The position numbers and the translations under genes are program-made. The notes under the pieces were generated by a model, which was not told where the DNA came from, made no database searches, and saw only the letters and a program-made list of their open reading frames with translations. A stretch of DNA of 64,000 bases, from positions 1,366,501 to 1,430,500 of the forward strand of contig NC_134676.1 of NCBI RefSeq assembly GCF_030463565.1. Reading direction: 5' to 3'. This stretch comes from Pelecanus crispus (taxonomy: Eukaryota > Chordata > Aves > Pelecaniformes > Pelecanidae). Positions 1 to 13,215 of the stretch are shown piece after piece (the stretch's first letter is position 1; each line of letters starts with the position of its first letter).

Positions 1-652
1 ACTTAATGTCGAGAGCCTGTAGCATATTTGCCTTGCAATACTGCTTTCTGCTGCATCTTTATCTATTCATCCGTTGGCACAAATATGTACTTATTTCCAC
101 CTTTTGCTTCCCTCTCCCCTCACCTCCATCCACGGCAACTGAGTGCCGTTCCAGACCCCGAAGCAAAAGAAAAAAAAAAATCATTTTTCCCTGCCTTTGC
201 AACCTCCTGTCCTCCTCCCAGGCCCCTCTCTCTTTCTCCTTCTTGTTGTAGCACAACATTTTCCAATAATTTCTGTGTCCTCTGGGGCTGTTAGCAGTGC
301 CAGGCCAGGTCCCACTCGGTTGCCCTACTTACACCTACGAAAACTAGGGCTAACGCTACCCAAGTGCACGTACGGCACTGTCGGAAGTGTGAGACTCATC
401 AGGCTCTCTCTACAGAAAAGAAATAAGTTGAGAATTGCACCGATCAAGAAACTCCTCGGCTGTTGTTTCCAAATGATGGAGGAGTTGGTTGTTGGTACAT
501 GGATGTTTCATGGTACCTCATACCCTAAGGAATGGCCCTGATTTGCTGAATTTAATCAAGAAGGATACCTGATCACATTCCTGATGAGGGGAAGCATGGA
601 GGTGGGGCCAGGGCTGGGCCAGAGCTTTGCCCATTGGCACCAACCAAAGGGG

Positions 653-671
653 AAAAAAAAAAAAAAAAAAA
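653..671. repeat. A homopolymer (19)
   Basis: Nineteen consecutive A. No adjacent retrotransposon or processed pseudogene is recognised. Confidence 0.8.
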
Positions 672-925
672 GAGAAACAGCAGAACTTGCCATCTTGCTG
701 TTGCTACTGACGGAGATCATTCTGCACACCCCCGTGGTGCTATGTCGGTCCTTTCAATGAAGGACCTGAGGATGGGTTGCAAAGATTCGTGGCAGGTGAA
801 GGTTGCCATGACTCTGCTTTAGAGTTTAGAGACTACAGCTACGTAGTGTGTAATAATAGGAATGTGATGCAGCGTAAGATCCATAGATCAAAACAAACAG
901 TGCTGGGGATCCAATAGCTACACAT

Positions 926-967
926 CATACATACATATGTATATGTATATGTATGTATATACTATAT
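926..967. repeat. CATA/TATG simple repeat
   Basis: CATACATACATATGTATATG-type repeat, partly self-complementary. Confidence 0.75.
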
Positions 968-2344
968 CTATCCCTATTCTTTCTAATATAGGGGTATGGA
1001 CCAAATGCCCATGGGTGTCTAGAGTGTGTTAGCAGTGCTCCTGGCTCACATCTTTATTTAAATCCCAAGGATCGGGTTTCCACGCTCCCAGGTCACCGAG
1101 CAGCGCTAATCGCAGCGCACGACACGCAGAGTACAGCCAGAAGATCGACTTCGAAACCACGCTCCTGGTGAGAGCTGAAATGCCAGCGTCCCTGCATCCA
1201 GAGAGACGGAGTCTCACCATTGATCTGCGCTGGCCCTGTGCTGTTTGGCAGCAGCAGTGACAGTAACAGCGCCGGACACGACATCCCTAGCAGGGCTGGT
1301 GTGGTTGGTGATAGCCGCCCGCCACTGAGCCCGCTGGGTGGTGGGGAAGAGGAGGGAGCTTGCTCATCAGCACAAGGTTAACATCATCTTCTATGTAAGG
1401 GAGAACTGACAATCGCTACCCATCCTGGAAAGGCGACTCTGAGCACCGCACATTTTCCTTCCAAGGGAGGGGAATTCAGAGGTAAGAGCACGGGGGGGTC
1501 ACAGCGAGGCGGTGCATCCTCACGTGCTCCAGCACGCTGTGCGCTGGACACTGCTCAGCACAAAGAGCCCTCATTTCTCAAACCTTCTCAAGGATGTGCT
1601 TATGCTAAACATGAAATTCATTCCCTAAAAATTAATGAAACCTTTCACTGGTTGCAGTAAGTCAAGTGCTCATATACCTTTTCCTGGACCAGGGCCTGAG
1701 TAAACAATAAAAATAAAAATAAACTACCTGTCAAATCAAACACATGTGCATTTCTTGAGGCTACGTTTAGTAATACGTTAATAGGACTCACATTTCAAAT
1801 GAAACCTTCTAGAAGTTATTTAAATTTTAAAAATAGTTTAAATTATTTTAATATTTTTCTTACTAGTAATTCCTGCATTATAAGCAGCACCCATCCACAG
1901 TTAAAACATCCAGATGTTTTAACTAAACTACGAAACAGAACAAAAATAAAAATCCATGAAACACTTGCCAGATAGCTCAACCACATCTGTTCAGAAAAAT
2001 ATAATACTAGTTCCAAATAATAACAGCAACTATCATTTTCAAGCATGCACAGGATTAAAATAAAAACAAACACGGTTTTGTGCAGAGGATGAAGAATTGG
2101 AAAGCTGAGATTCTGCCCTGGAAACATAATATCATTTGAGCCCCTTTGAACTAGGGAAACATAAGCATATAAAATAAAACTGGCAGTGGCCGGCGTCCTG
2201 GGTGCATTAGGTGGGTCACCACCCGGTCCGACATGGCCAGGAGCTTCGTCAGGGTGCAGCCTGCTTCCCAGATCACAAACCCGACCTTGGATGACCTTGG
2301 CCATCCAGGCAAGTGCCAGTGCCACTGCTGCACACGTACAGGAC

Positions 2345-2440
2345 AAAGAGGTGGCGGCAGTCTCCTTGCGTTAGGTTTTAGGGACCCAAAGCCCCCCCTT
2401 GGGTCCCTGAAATGCAAAGCGAGGAGACTACCACCTCTTT
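2345..2440. repeat. Long imperfect inverted repeat (hairpin)
   Basis: The left arm 2345-2389 and right arm 2399-2440 are inverted copies (about 35 of 42 positions paired) around a 9-base C-rich loop. The outer AAAGAGGTGG and the inner GGGACCCAA are perfectly matched. Similarity stops at the arm ends. It could be a small palindromic element relic or a hairpin-forming transcript; nothing identifies it as a known family. Confidence 0.75.
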
Positions 2441-4610
2441 TGGGTTTAAGCAGGAAAGACAAAGTTCTGCAGATTGCTGTCTTGCCTTTAAGCACCCAAA
2501 CGCAGCTTAGGCACGTTTTCCTGCTACCAGAACGGCATCATTCGTAACCTGACTGAAGCCCATCTGCAGCAGCTCTTTGTCTTAGGTGGTGTGAGGCCTC
2601 ATCCTGCGCCGGCCGCATCCACAGGAGCTCCGTACCACCGAGATGAGTGAAGTGCCAACTGGGGAACCAGTTGCTTCACTGCCAGACTAACCGCTTTCCA
2701 AACAGCCTCGTGTACACACGTGAACTAAAGGCTTGCACCCGTAAAAGTGGAGCTTCGGCATTTCTTCCCCGCCCAAGACGTGGCTCCCCGGTCTTCACGA
2801 TACCCCACTAGAAAGCAGACAGCTTTTGCTAAACCCACCCTGGTTCTTCTCCATCTATCAAACAGCTCATTATTTTTATTCTGCTTTTTTCCGCCCAGGA
2901 GAGCCGGTGGCGGGGCTGGGGTGCCCGGGCGCGGCGGCGAGGCCAACCGCGGAGCTGGCTGCGTGCGGCAGAGCAGCAGGGGGAGCTCAGACATCCCATT
3001 TGGCTCTCTCCAAATGTCAGTCCTTAAGACCTTCTGAGCAATTAAACAAAATTTAGCGTGAATCAATCATACAGACATGAGGGTGTAAAATAATGAAGAT
3101 AGATGTTGTTTAAATCCTTATAAGAGTTCCTGCCTGAGCTAGATATCATCCTGAGTAGTATTAGATTATCCAAGTGACCTTAGAAGCGTTCAAGTGTCCA
3201 CATCAGCACGTCAAGATAGGAGGGAGCACACGGCTATGTGCACTCCGTTAGCTCATTTGCCTCCCGGTTTCGGTCCCTTCTTTTTCAAGGTAACTCCTTC
3301 CCCCGAGCGCTGCTGGCATGGTCTGGATGCACGGAGGCAGAGCGCCGCAGCGAGCAGCACCGGCAGCCTGGCTGCAGCGACTGCCAGAGCAAGGGGAACA
3401 CTCGGTTCTCTGCGTTCCTTCTATCTTTCTATGAGCAAAATAAATCTTTTGCTTTGAGAGTGAAAATCCTTCTTAAAAAACTCTTCCCAGATGTGGGACC
3501 AGTATATTTAGTTTCACTTAAAGTTCCTGAATCCGAAGGTCTGTGCCGGGCTGGCCACTCATGCCTGTTTCCTCATCTGCGTTTTGCAGAGGAAACAGGT
3601 GGGTTTAAAGCTCTCTAAAGACATCAAAGTGGCTCTTTACAAAGTGACTTGCAAAGCAAAAATGAAAAAACGATTATTTTCTTTTTCCCAGGGATTTTTG
3701 AGCATATGAAGCAAAAAAATAATCACATAAATGGCGCAAAGAAAAAAAAAAGGTTTTAGTCTAAGTCAGCAATCCAAGTGCAGCCTCCACGCTCCCTGCT
3801 GATTCGCCCCCACGTCACAGGGACACGACACGTAAGTCTGGACTGCAAGGGGCTCTTCTGCTTAGTAGGGGCCAAAGCCAAGACCTTAAATCCCTACGAA
3901 CTGCGGGAAGTTGGGTTGCAAACCTTGAGATTTGGCCAGGTTATGTCATTCAGAAAGAACAAAACGTCCGATGCGTTTTTTTATTCATTGAGGACAAAAA
4001 TAGGTGACGCTGGAGAACATGCACGGCAGCAGCTGGAGGGGGCACTGGGGGCACTAACGGGCCCCACGGCACCTGCCCGTGCTCCTGCTGCTGCTATGGG
4101 TCCCCTCGTCCCCAGCGCCGTCCCCGGCTGCTCCTGGCCCTGAGGGACCTGGCTCCCCCACCGCGCCTGCGGCTGCTGCTGCTGTGGCCGTCCCCGCCGT
4201 GGCCCTGCCTGGGGCTGTGGGCTGTGGGGCTGTGGCCTGCTGGCGAGAGCACTGTGTGCTGGGTTCCCCGAGGCTCCCGCTCAGCCTCCGCCCTGCAGCA
4301 GCCCCCTCTCCCTGCTCCCGGACACACGTGGGCTTGAAATGCTACACGTGGCTTCCAGACCAACCAGACAGGTCTCCTGGAGCAGGGAGATGTCCGTGTC
4401 ACTTACAGCTGTTTCCCTCCTCTGCTGTAGCTTAAATAAAGTGATAAATAATGAAATAAAAAATCTTGGCTCTTCTAAAACGATCCAGATCTGTACCTTC
4501 CACCTCTAGGAAGACGCATACAGCTTCAAGTAAGAAAATATACTGGCACCTTACTTTCTCCCTGACCTACGCCAAGTCTTTAAGTTGGGTTTTGCTGCAG
4601 AAGTTCTTTA
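2441..4610. other. Non-coding stretch with two GC-rich pockets
   Basis: GC-rich pockets lie at about 2885-2985 and 4030-4340, separated by AT-rich sequence. The second pocket has CTG/GCTG-rich sequence and opposing open frames (Leu/Ala/Pro-rich) that I attribute to composition. No gene is recognised. Confidence 0.55.
3564..3599. repeat. Short hairpin, possibly from a MIR-like core
   Basis: CCTGTTTCCTC(AT)CTGC and GCAGAGGAAACAGG pair as a 15-bp stem with a 2-nt bulge and a short T-rich loop. CTGTTTCCTCATCTG resembles the MIR motif CAGTTTCCTCATCTG, so this may be a relic and not a functional structure. Confidence 0.45.
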
Positions 4611-4667
4611 TCACAGAATCATAGAATCATAGAATTGTTTAGGTTGGAAAAGACCTTTAAGATCCAT
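4611..4667 (-). mobile_element. CR1 LINE 3'-end fragment
   Basis: TCACAGAATCATAGAATCATAGAATT followed by GTTTAGGTTGGAAAAGACCT is the reverse complement of the avian CR1 3' end with its octamer tail. It is a short 5'-truncated copy inserted in the - orientation. Confidence 0.88.
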
Positions 4668-7600
4668 TTTCATTGAGAGATCTTTGTATTAGAAAAAGAA
4701 ACGCCCCTGGGAGCCGCAACCAGGGTTTGAGTCGGGGTCTGTAACCCTAACAGCCGAGCTCAGGACTTCCTTGTCCTTGTGCTTTCCTGATCACCCGGCT
4801 CCTGCACCCTCCTGCCGACAACTACCATGAGCTGTGGGTGCACGTGCTGGCTGGGGCGAGCGGGGGAGAAAGCAGGACTCAGAGGACAGCCTCGATTTTG
4901 GAGCGTGCTTCTCTGCACAGCTAGAGACCTTTTTACACAGAGTTTTGCAGAGGGCTTGGCTTCAGGTGCACATTGCACATTTCACTGGGGATTTGGTTGT
5001 TTTGTCTTGAGCTGAAACAAAAGTGGCATAAAGTCAGCTTAATTTCTGTGATTTCACTAATGTGGTGGGAAAAGAGGAAACTGGCTTCTTCCTTGGAAGA
5101 AATGCTGATGCTCTTTCATAATTTCTATAATGACATTTGATATTATGGTGATGAGTGCCTTAGAAATACATATGATAATCATTATAATCAAGCACATGTG
5201 TCTGGAGAGTGTAATAGGTACATTCTATAAATTGGAAAATAAACATGTGTTAAGGAATGACTTCTAATATTAATTTCCATTTTTAGAAAGCAAGGTCCCA
5301 GATCCAACTAGGGATTAAAGAGCCAAAACGGGACTTTGAACGGGATGGACGCCTAAATCCCAAATCATAATCCAACAGCCCTCCCGCCCAGTTGTTGCTA
5401 ACCGTGAAGGCAGCTAAGCTCATTTGGTGACTCAGTATGCAAAGCGTTCAAGTTGCTCAGCCACCAAAAATTCTCCGTAAGTGAGGTATTCCCCCAGGGG
5501 CTTCCCTTCGCCCAGCGGAGTCACGCCGGGGGCCCTGCGGACGTGCCTGCCGGGCTGCCCCGCTCGCACCGGCCCACACCACCCAGGGAGGGCTGGTGTT
5601 TCGGATACGCCGCTGCTGGCATTTCCCCGCCGGTGGTACTTGGCGGTTCCCTAGTTGGTACCTTCCTTTGGTTGATCCCCTTCTCTCTGAAGCTCCAAAT
5701 CTTCCCTCTATTAGCCAGAACATCTAAATTGGGGCTCAGGCTTCCGCCAGGGTAGAAGTGCCTAAGGAGGGGGTACCGCTCTGCTCTGCTTTGTCGGCGT
5801 CTCTGTAAGCGGAACCTGAATTTTTCCTCCCGTGCCGAAGCGCAGTCTTGCTCCTACAGTTAAACGTGGACATACAAATATGCCACTGCATACGCAATTT
5901 AGCAGTAAGTAATCGGAGGCCACTTGTAAAAACAAGTTAATAATTATAAGCAACAGCCCTGCCTCACCTCCACGCTACCGAAGCTTTGCACTGATGTAAT
6001 GTCACAGGCAGCAGCAGAATTACTCTGGGACAAAAGTAGGGCAATGCTCTGCTGAATGAGGCACATCGCATTCTTTCTGAATGGAATAAAAACAAAATAC
6101 CACTTTATGGACCTCTCAGGCAAGTCCAACAGCTGTTGTAAATCAGAGTAACCCCACTGGCTTCAGTGGATCTACTGCAATTTATAGCAGCTGGGAATCT
6201 GGCCTCGCGTTCCCCAGATAGGTACTGGATTTTACCATTAGCAGTTTAATCCTGTAAGTAGGGATTTATTACAGAAAGGAAAACACGAATAACTGTGAAC
6301 AGAATGAACAATGTTATATTTTGAAACGAGTAAAAGAACAACACTAGAAGGTGCATAATAAGTCTCGAGAAACAAAATTAATACCGCGAAGCCTGAGCAG
6401 CCAGGCACTGGGGTTTTTTGGCCTCCTGAACTGCGGAATTTAACTCTACCAAAAAAACCTTGGCCCTCGACTGGAGTGCCGCAAAGATGAAAGACACTGT
6501 GTCTCTACCACACTACACAGCCTATTGATTTTATAAGTCATCAATGTATATTGTCTGTCTATACTATTAACAGGACAAGCAGGAGGTGCACATAGTCATT
6601 TGACTGCATAAGCCAGTTGTCCCATGCTGTGCCCTATGGGAAGCCACTGATTCTTACACTTGGAGCAGGGACAATGCAACTTAATCAGACTGACAGGAAA
6701 CAGGCAGCAATTACAGTGTGCAGCTACATCTGCTGGGTTCCACTTCACTGAAGGAAGAGTTATCTCAATTTTAATGTACATCCCTTTTTCATGTTTCATT
6801 TAACCTCTGCTGTATTATTAAACACATCAAAATATAATGACAGTCGTTAAAAAAGAAAAAGAGAACATTTTGGAAATTTTGGACTCTCCCCCTTTATCTG
6901 TAATTTAACGGTATCGGTTTTACTTTCCTGCGACATTCTGCAGCAGTGGAAGTCTAATTTAATATATAGTTTTGTTTATTTTAAATAGCAAGTACAGACC
7001 CAATCCTACTTCTTTCACAGTCAATGGCAAAATAACTACTGATTCACTGAAAGCGAGATGTGACCTGCTGATACTAAGTCTTATTAATTTAGACAGTGGA
7101 GTGAAGCCTTCCCAATAGTTTGCTCATTTTCACAAATTGTGTCGCTAACCTTGAAAGGCTCTTATTGTTACTGTTTAACCGGCAAAGGAATAATTCTGAA
7201 TTCTTAAAAGCGGCTGCGTGAAAACTGGGGGCAGGGGAACAAAACCTGCCTCTTGAAAGCTAATGGGAGCCGTAGCACAGACTGCGAGGGACAGAGCCTT
7301 GTCCCTTATGCGCTGCACGGATAACCGAGGCGCTGTGCTCCTGCAGGCAGGCGCCGGCAGCCAGGACGGGAGCCTACTTGCGCCCCGTGCCCGTGGGATG
7401 CCCACCACCTCCAGCTCACGGGGAGCAGGGCTGCGCTCACGCCAGCTCCCGCGTCGCACTGAGGGCATTTATGAACTTGGATACCTCCATCCATGCGAAG
7501 GATAAGCCAGTCATGTCCCCAGCTTAGCAGTAGGTACAAAGTGCAACTTGGGAATCACGGGGCTGGAAAGGGGACCAAAAGTTTTGGGTCTCAGGTCTGT

Positions 7601-10600
7601 GTGAAATACCAAAAATCTTGGCTGCAGGGTTTGGTGCAGACAAGGCTGGGTCTATCAACACGGCATCAGGCTGGAAGCGTGTCCCTGGCCTCCTAACCAA
7701 GAGCTGGCGGGGTGCTGGTAAAAATCCTGCACCCAACCATGTGTGTAAGTCACATTTTCAGGGCATACAGGTGATTCATCTCTCCAGCCCACCTGGGTGG
7801 GAAAAGAGGTGAGACCGGGGTCTTCCTCACATCCCTGCGGTTATTCTGGTCAGGAGAAGAACCGCTCCGGGTGGGAGGCCAAAGGTGGAGAATGGCTCCT
7901 TCAGCTCTCCCCCCCAGCTTTTGCACACCCATAGGTTTTGGTCACAGCCTGCTCTTAAGTAAATAACTTCATTAAATATTTTTAATAAAGTGCCTAAATG
8001 TGTTCAGGTATCTGCTAAGAACCTTTCTTACTGTTAATGATTTATTATTGTCACTAAAAATAGGTTTGGGGGCTTACTAGATCCAACCTGCTGCAAACTT
8101 TCAGAAATACCCTTTCTGGTCAGATATTAATTTATTTCTTATTTTTATACAATACTTCCAATAGATGTTAAATTCTTAATATTGCTGTACAACATATCTG
8201 CATAACAACTCTATTGCGCTGTTACTCTGATTTACTACCTGAAAGCTGCTATCAAGATTCGCTGCTTTTTCCTCTACAGCTTATCATGAACTACCTCCAT
8301 CATGACATCTCAGTTTTACCCAGGAGGACGTCTACAGGCTTTTGACACAGCCTGCTCTGTCCACATCCCACGCTGGCCAGGCAGGAGTGCCCTCTGAAAG
8401 CATCCCTACCCCGGAGCTGTACGCCATGCAGGGAGGATGGCTTCAGCAGCCCCAGCGCTGCGCCGTGCTAACACCGCTACGTGGCTACGGGTGCAGAGCC
8501 ATGGCTGCTCTGCCACTCCTGGCTGCTCTGCCACGGCTTTTAGCTTCCTTTGGCTGCTCCTCTATTCATGCTTTTGCATGGTTTGGTTATTAATTCAAGC
8601 AACACTGTCTTATATCTGCTCCATCGGACTGTAATTTGTAAAGCCAACAAAAGAGCAAGTCGGCACTATCTCTTGAGTTTCCCAGTGTCATCTTTTATCA
8701 GTGTGTATCTTCCAGATCCAGCCAACGCTGCCTGTAATCACTCTTGAGCTTGTGAGAAATCTTACTAAAACCAACTTCTCCGGGTCAGCAGGGGCATTTA
8801 CACACTTCCAACATGACAGTGTGCACTGGTCTTTGCAGAAGCAAAGCCTCCTATGGTAAGCTCTCTAGGACCAAGGCTGACTTTATTGGTGTAGAAAAGT
8901 AAGAACAAAACAAATTAGTATGATGATGCCATTGCACTAATTATTACTTCTTGGTAATAATCCTAGAATTGGATGCAGAATAATCCTACAGGAATATATT
9001 GTCATAATTTATTTATCTAATATTTTGTTCACTGAGGGAGGCATATGAGTTGTGCATCTTAAGTCAGATTCTCAACCAATTAAATCTATACCGAATTCGA
9101 AGGAAATCCAGTGATTTACACCACTGTTCTGCAGACACTCCTAGCAAGTCTTTCCACTGCAGAGACCACACAGTTCTTCAAGACCACCATATTGCACAAA
9201 AATGGCTAAATTATTATGTGGGTAGCTCTGAGCAGCAACAAAATCAGTTCATTTCATACTGGCGAGCTTTCTTACCATAAAGGAGGGAAGCGTTTTGACA
9301 GATTTTGGTGTGAGAAGTCAGTACGGTTGCAAGTGAAGCTCTAACAGAAGCTGCAGCCAAGAATGCAGTGGCATAAATAACTCTACAGCTACAGCTCTCG
9401 GTAGCTACAGCATGGCTGAGCCACTGCCTAGAAGGTAAGCCTGAATGAGGGAAACCTTGCGAGCAAAGGAAGCTCCCCAGACACCTGGCCACCCTTAGGC
9501 CAATATGCCCACAGGTCCCATTCATGAGGTGTTTGCAACGCAGTCCCTGTACAAGGGAGTGGCCCAATGGTGCACTTGACTTGGAGGTCTTGGGAGGCAG
9601 GTCTATACCCTAACGGCGAGCAAGCTGGCTTCTTAAGGGGGTTCCACATACTGCTAAGGACTTAATTATGATCCTTTGCTGGAGGACTTTCTAGAGCTGG
9701 ATTTATCCTAGCACACAATTGTCTAGTCCTAATGTTCGCGGCATGGTTATAGTCCTGCTGTGCTGTTACAATGACCAGAGGTTGACGACCATTCTGGCTG
9801 GAGGAAAGCACCACCCTCCCTCGTGGACAAACGACAGGGACATGATGATGCAGCGGCAGCATGGGCAGAGCAAGCAATGCGTTTTCCTACTGTGCCTCAT
9901 CCCATGAAGCTTGTGGAGAGGCTTTCTGTGAATGGGACACAGCAGCAAGCGTGGCTTAAGTCCAAGGTGATACGGGCTACGCCATAAAATTTGCTGGGAC
10001 CGGTACTCACTGCCTCTAGGTGCTCCACGTGGGAGAGGTTTCAAGGCCAGGGCATCCACCGCACCCAGGAGAATGCCCATGATTACAGGATGTATTCAAG
10101 ATTTCCTCCTCAGTGTGCCAGCTGGGGCACCTTGGGGGACCTGAAGGCACTCTTGGGGTTAGATGACGTGGCCAATGGACCAGTGTGGCACTAAGGACAC
10201 TATTGCAGGGTAGGTCACATATGAACATTGTGTACAACTTGCAGAGGGAATTGCTACAAAAAGCAAGAGTTTACATGGGATATTGTATTCTAAAATTTTG
10301 TTATGCACTTGTGGTAAGTGCATGAGCACTTCTAGGCCTGGGGGTATGCTCAAAACCTCCGGGCTCTCACAAGCTGTGCAGAGCACCGGTGTTAGAACCC
10401 AGCACCGTCATGGTGACGACTTTCCTCCATTTACTGCTCTAACTATCAGGCAAGGCTTTTTGAAGTGCACACAGAAAGCAGCTCAGCAGCAGGTGAAATG
10501 CTGCAGCTGCACTGATGTAAATGTTCTCCTTTGTTGTGGAACCAAAACGTGCCAGGATTCATCATGCAGGATGGCAGGTTTCCTCTTGCTGGAAACCAGC

Positions 10601-13132
10601 TTTTCTAACACTCATTTTATGCCTGAGCTTCCAGTCCATTTTCTCCAGCAATCTTTCACTGATGCATTTAGCATGGAGCTTGGATGTGACCTCTTCAAGA
10701 AGGGAGGGAATCATCAAAGTTTTCTCAATGTTTTTTATGTCTAGTTTTGGAGGCAGGTTTCTTCCCCCCTCCTGGAAGATGAGAATCCCCGCATGCACAG
10801 TGAAGCTTAAATCGTATGTCCCCTAAGCCTCCAGGTTTGTTACAACTTACTTGGAGATGATTACAGCTCCCAAAAGTCCTACCTGGGTTACTAATAATGT
10901 CTGACCATTAAAAATCAGATCTGTTCTACCACTTTAATTTAAAGGGCATGAAGTTTGAGAAGAAGAAATAATTATCCATTCTGATTTGTTCTCTGTGTAA
11001 ATACGAAGCCTTGCCTGCTGCCAAATTCTCCTTCCCTGAGAGGCACGGGACCATAATTTTCACCTACTGCATGACTACCTACAATTTTTTACCTGCAGCC
11101 TAGTTATGCATCTAATTAAGAATCAGTGGTTTACATGTGACAATCTAAAACTGGCTTGTCTTAACATAAATTGAAAGTGTTAAACCAAGATGATACTTTT
11201 AAGCTGTAACCTAAACAAAATATACGAAAGCAACTACTCTGTCTGGAAAACAATGAAGAAACCAACCGGAGGGGGTAATCAGCATTTGAGGAGTTCTTTA
11301 ATCTGACAAGGACATATTAAGTGAAGTTGCCTGAAAAAAAGGTTATGTGCAATTGCCAAACACCTACCCATATTCAGAGGATTCCTCTGAAGCACCGCAT
11401 GTTAATTGGAAGGAAGTTGGAAAGCTTTCTATTAGGATCCTATAATAAGCTTCATTAATATGGGGTACAGTGGTGTATTGCATATTAATAAAAAGGCAGC
11501 CTAAGATAGTTAAAGGGTGAATAAATTGAGAAATATATTGTCTATATGTGGTAGAAAAGTCTAGCCTGGCACTATCTGATATCCACACGCTTATAAAAAA
11601 ATACAGACAAGCAAGCGTGCATCAAGAAGAGATGCAAAGCAGTAAGGGTAACTGAGGAAAGAGTGGCTCAGCTGGAGGTGTTACGATGAAAGCAAACATC
11701 TTGCAGAAATGGATGTGAGCAGTCCCATTTTCTTAAGAATTTGTGAGTGCAGGGCCTAAAGAGGTTGTCAGTTCGGACAAATGACCCCTAACTTGTAATA
11801 AGTACTGCTGCTCAACTCTAAGAGCATAACTAAAAGAATCATTCTGTTGAGCAAGACCTTAGATTAGATATGAATTATTCCATTTTCATTTCATTTAGTT
11901 TGATTTTCTCTCTATTTCCTATTTTCTAAATTAAATAAACCTTGCTTGATTTAAGATAATTTGCCTTTACTGACTATTACTTAAGGATAAGCATTGCAAA
12001 GCCATTCCATGAGAGGAGGAAAACAAAACCACCAAAATTTAGGGTTTAGCGGAACAAAAGTAAAGCAGATATCCAAATGAAATACATGATGAAAGGTGAG
12101 TTGTTTATACCTCAGCCCTAAGAGCTGTTGTGGATCCAGGGAAATTCTGGACAGAAAGGAAAGAGGGGACAATCTTAAAATGATGGTACTAGCTGCATGT
12201 GTCTAAAACTGACCATGTACAACCAGTATGTAGTAGATCTCGTTCAAATATTCCCTCCTTTTCTCAACATCTAACATCACTGCCACAGTGTATCACTCCA
12301 CATACGTAACCGCTACTCACTTTACTGCCATCAAATACATAACAGAATTCTTTCATATTGCCATCCTATGCACTGAAGAGACATTTGTGATTGCAACATC
12401 ACTCACCCCCCAACTAAACAAAAATTTCCCAGGTATATTATACTGGCAGAGAGTTTTCTGCAGAACAAGGATGAAGAACAGGGCTGGGGAGGGAGTTACT
12501 TACGGACTGGTAGGAGAAACTTTGTGGTAGGAGGAGCAGCAGTTTTGGTGTAGGTGAAGATGTGGGGAGGGGAGCAACAGTAACTGCTTCCATAGATGTA
12601 CTGCTCTCCATGTGTGGAAGATACGGAGAGTCCAGAAAACCCACTGCTGTGAGAGAGAGGTCTAAAAAAGGTCAGAGATTGCAAGCACAGTATGTAAATG
12701 GTCATTGAGAGGGCGTGTTTATGGGGAAATCATCCCTTGAGGTGAGGAAGACAGAAGGGAATAATGGAGATAAAAATGGTCTTCTCTGTGGGAGCTGCAG
12801 GCTCACAGGCTGCGAGAGGAGATGTTTGCAGTCTGAACATGCTGTACATCTTTAAGAAATAAGCTGGCTTTGACCAATGCCACAAGCTCTTCCAGTGGCT
12901 CTACAGACACAAGCTTCCTTTGCGTAACCTATGCTTAAAAATTTTATAAGCTGAGCTACTCTTGTATTTACAGATAGTACAGCAACAGGGACACATAACT
13001 GGTAAATAGAGTTGGATAGTACACACTTTTTCTTAGGGGTTATGTGGAGAGATTATGGGCTTCAACAATGTAACTGCCCTGTTTTATTCCTACTTTATAT
13101 TGCAGTTGCATCTGGAAATCAGAAAATTCAGT
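4668..13132. other. Non-coding stretch
   Basis: Mixed AT-rich sequence with GC-richer patches (5500-5640, 7300-7460, 9420-10200). I found no recognised gene, RNA or intact element. A weak MIR-like fragment near 10370-10405 was not accepted. Confidence 0.5.
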
Positions 13133-13215
13133 TTTAAAAATAAGAGAGGGCGAGATAGGGGAGCAGAGGAGAAAGGAGGAAAGCAAGAAAAAAGAGAAGA
13201 AACTGAGGAAGTTAG
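13133..13215. repeat. Purine-rich tract
   Basis: GA-rich sequence (GAGAGGGCGAGATAGGGG, then GAAAGGAGGAAAGC and similar) with few pyrimidines. The open frame across it is Lys/Glu/Arg-rich by composition only. Confidence 0.6.

Larger units (their letters stand above)
1..2344. other. Upstream non-coding stretch
   Basis: Apart from the A run (653-671) and the CATA repeat (926-967), nothing is recognised. Open frames are short, overlap on both strands and lack recognisable domains. Confidence 0.6.

Noticed and set aside
1843..2346. 167-codon open frame on the - strand
   Set aside because: It starts at the edge of the hairpin element and runs into AT-rich sequence. The hydrophobic part reflects T/A-rich composition, and no family is recognised.
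4079..4435. Open frame starting MLLLLLWVPSSPAPSP, resembling a signal peptide
   Set aside because: It lies in a CTG/GC-rich pocket with an equally long frame on the opposite strand. The Leu and Ala runs come from the base composition, and there is no domain or splice context.
10370..10405. Possible second MIR fragment (GCAGAGCACCGG followed by GTTAGAACCCAG)
   Set aside because: The similarity is too short and too diverged to support by eye.
10283..10744. 153-codon open frame on the + strand
   Set aside because: It is Cys/Ser/Phe-rich with no recognisable pattern and has an opposing open frame. Probably chance.
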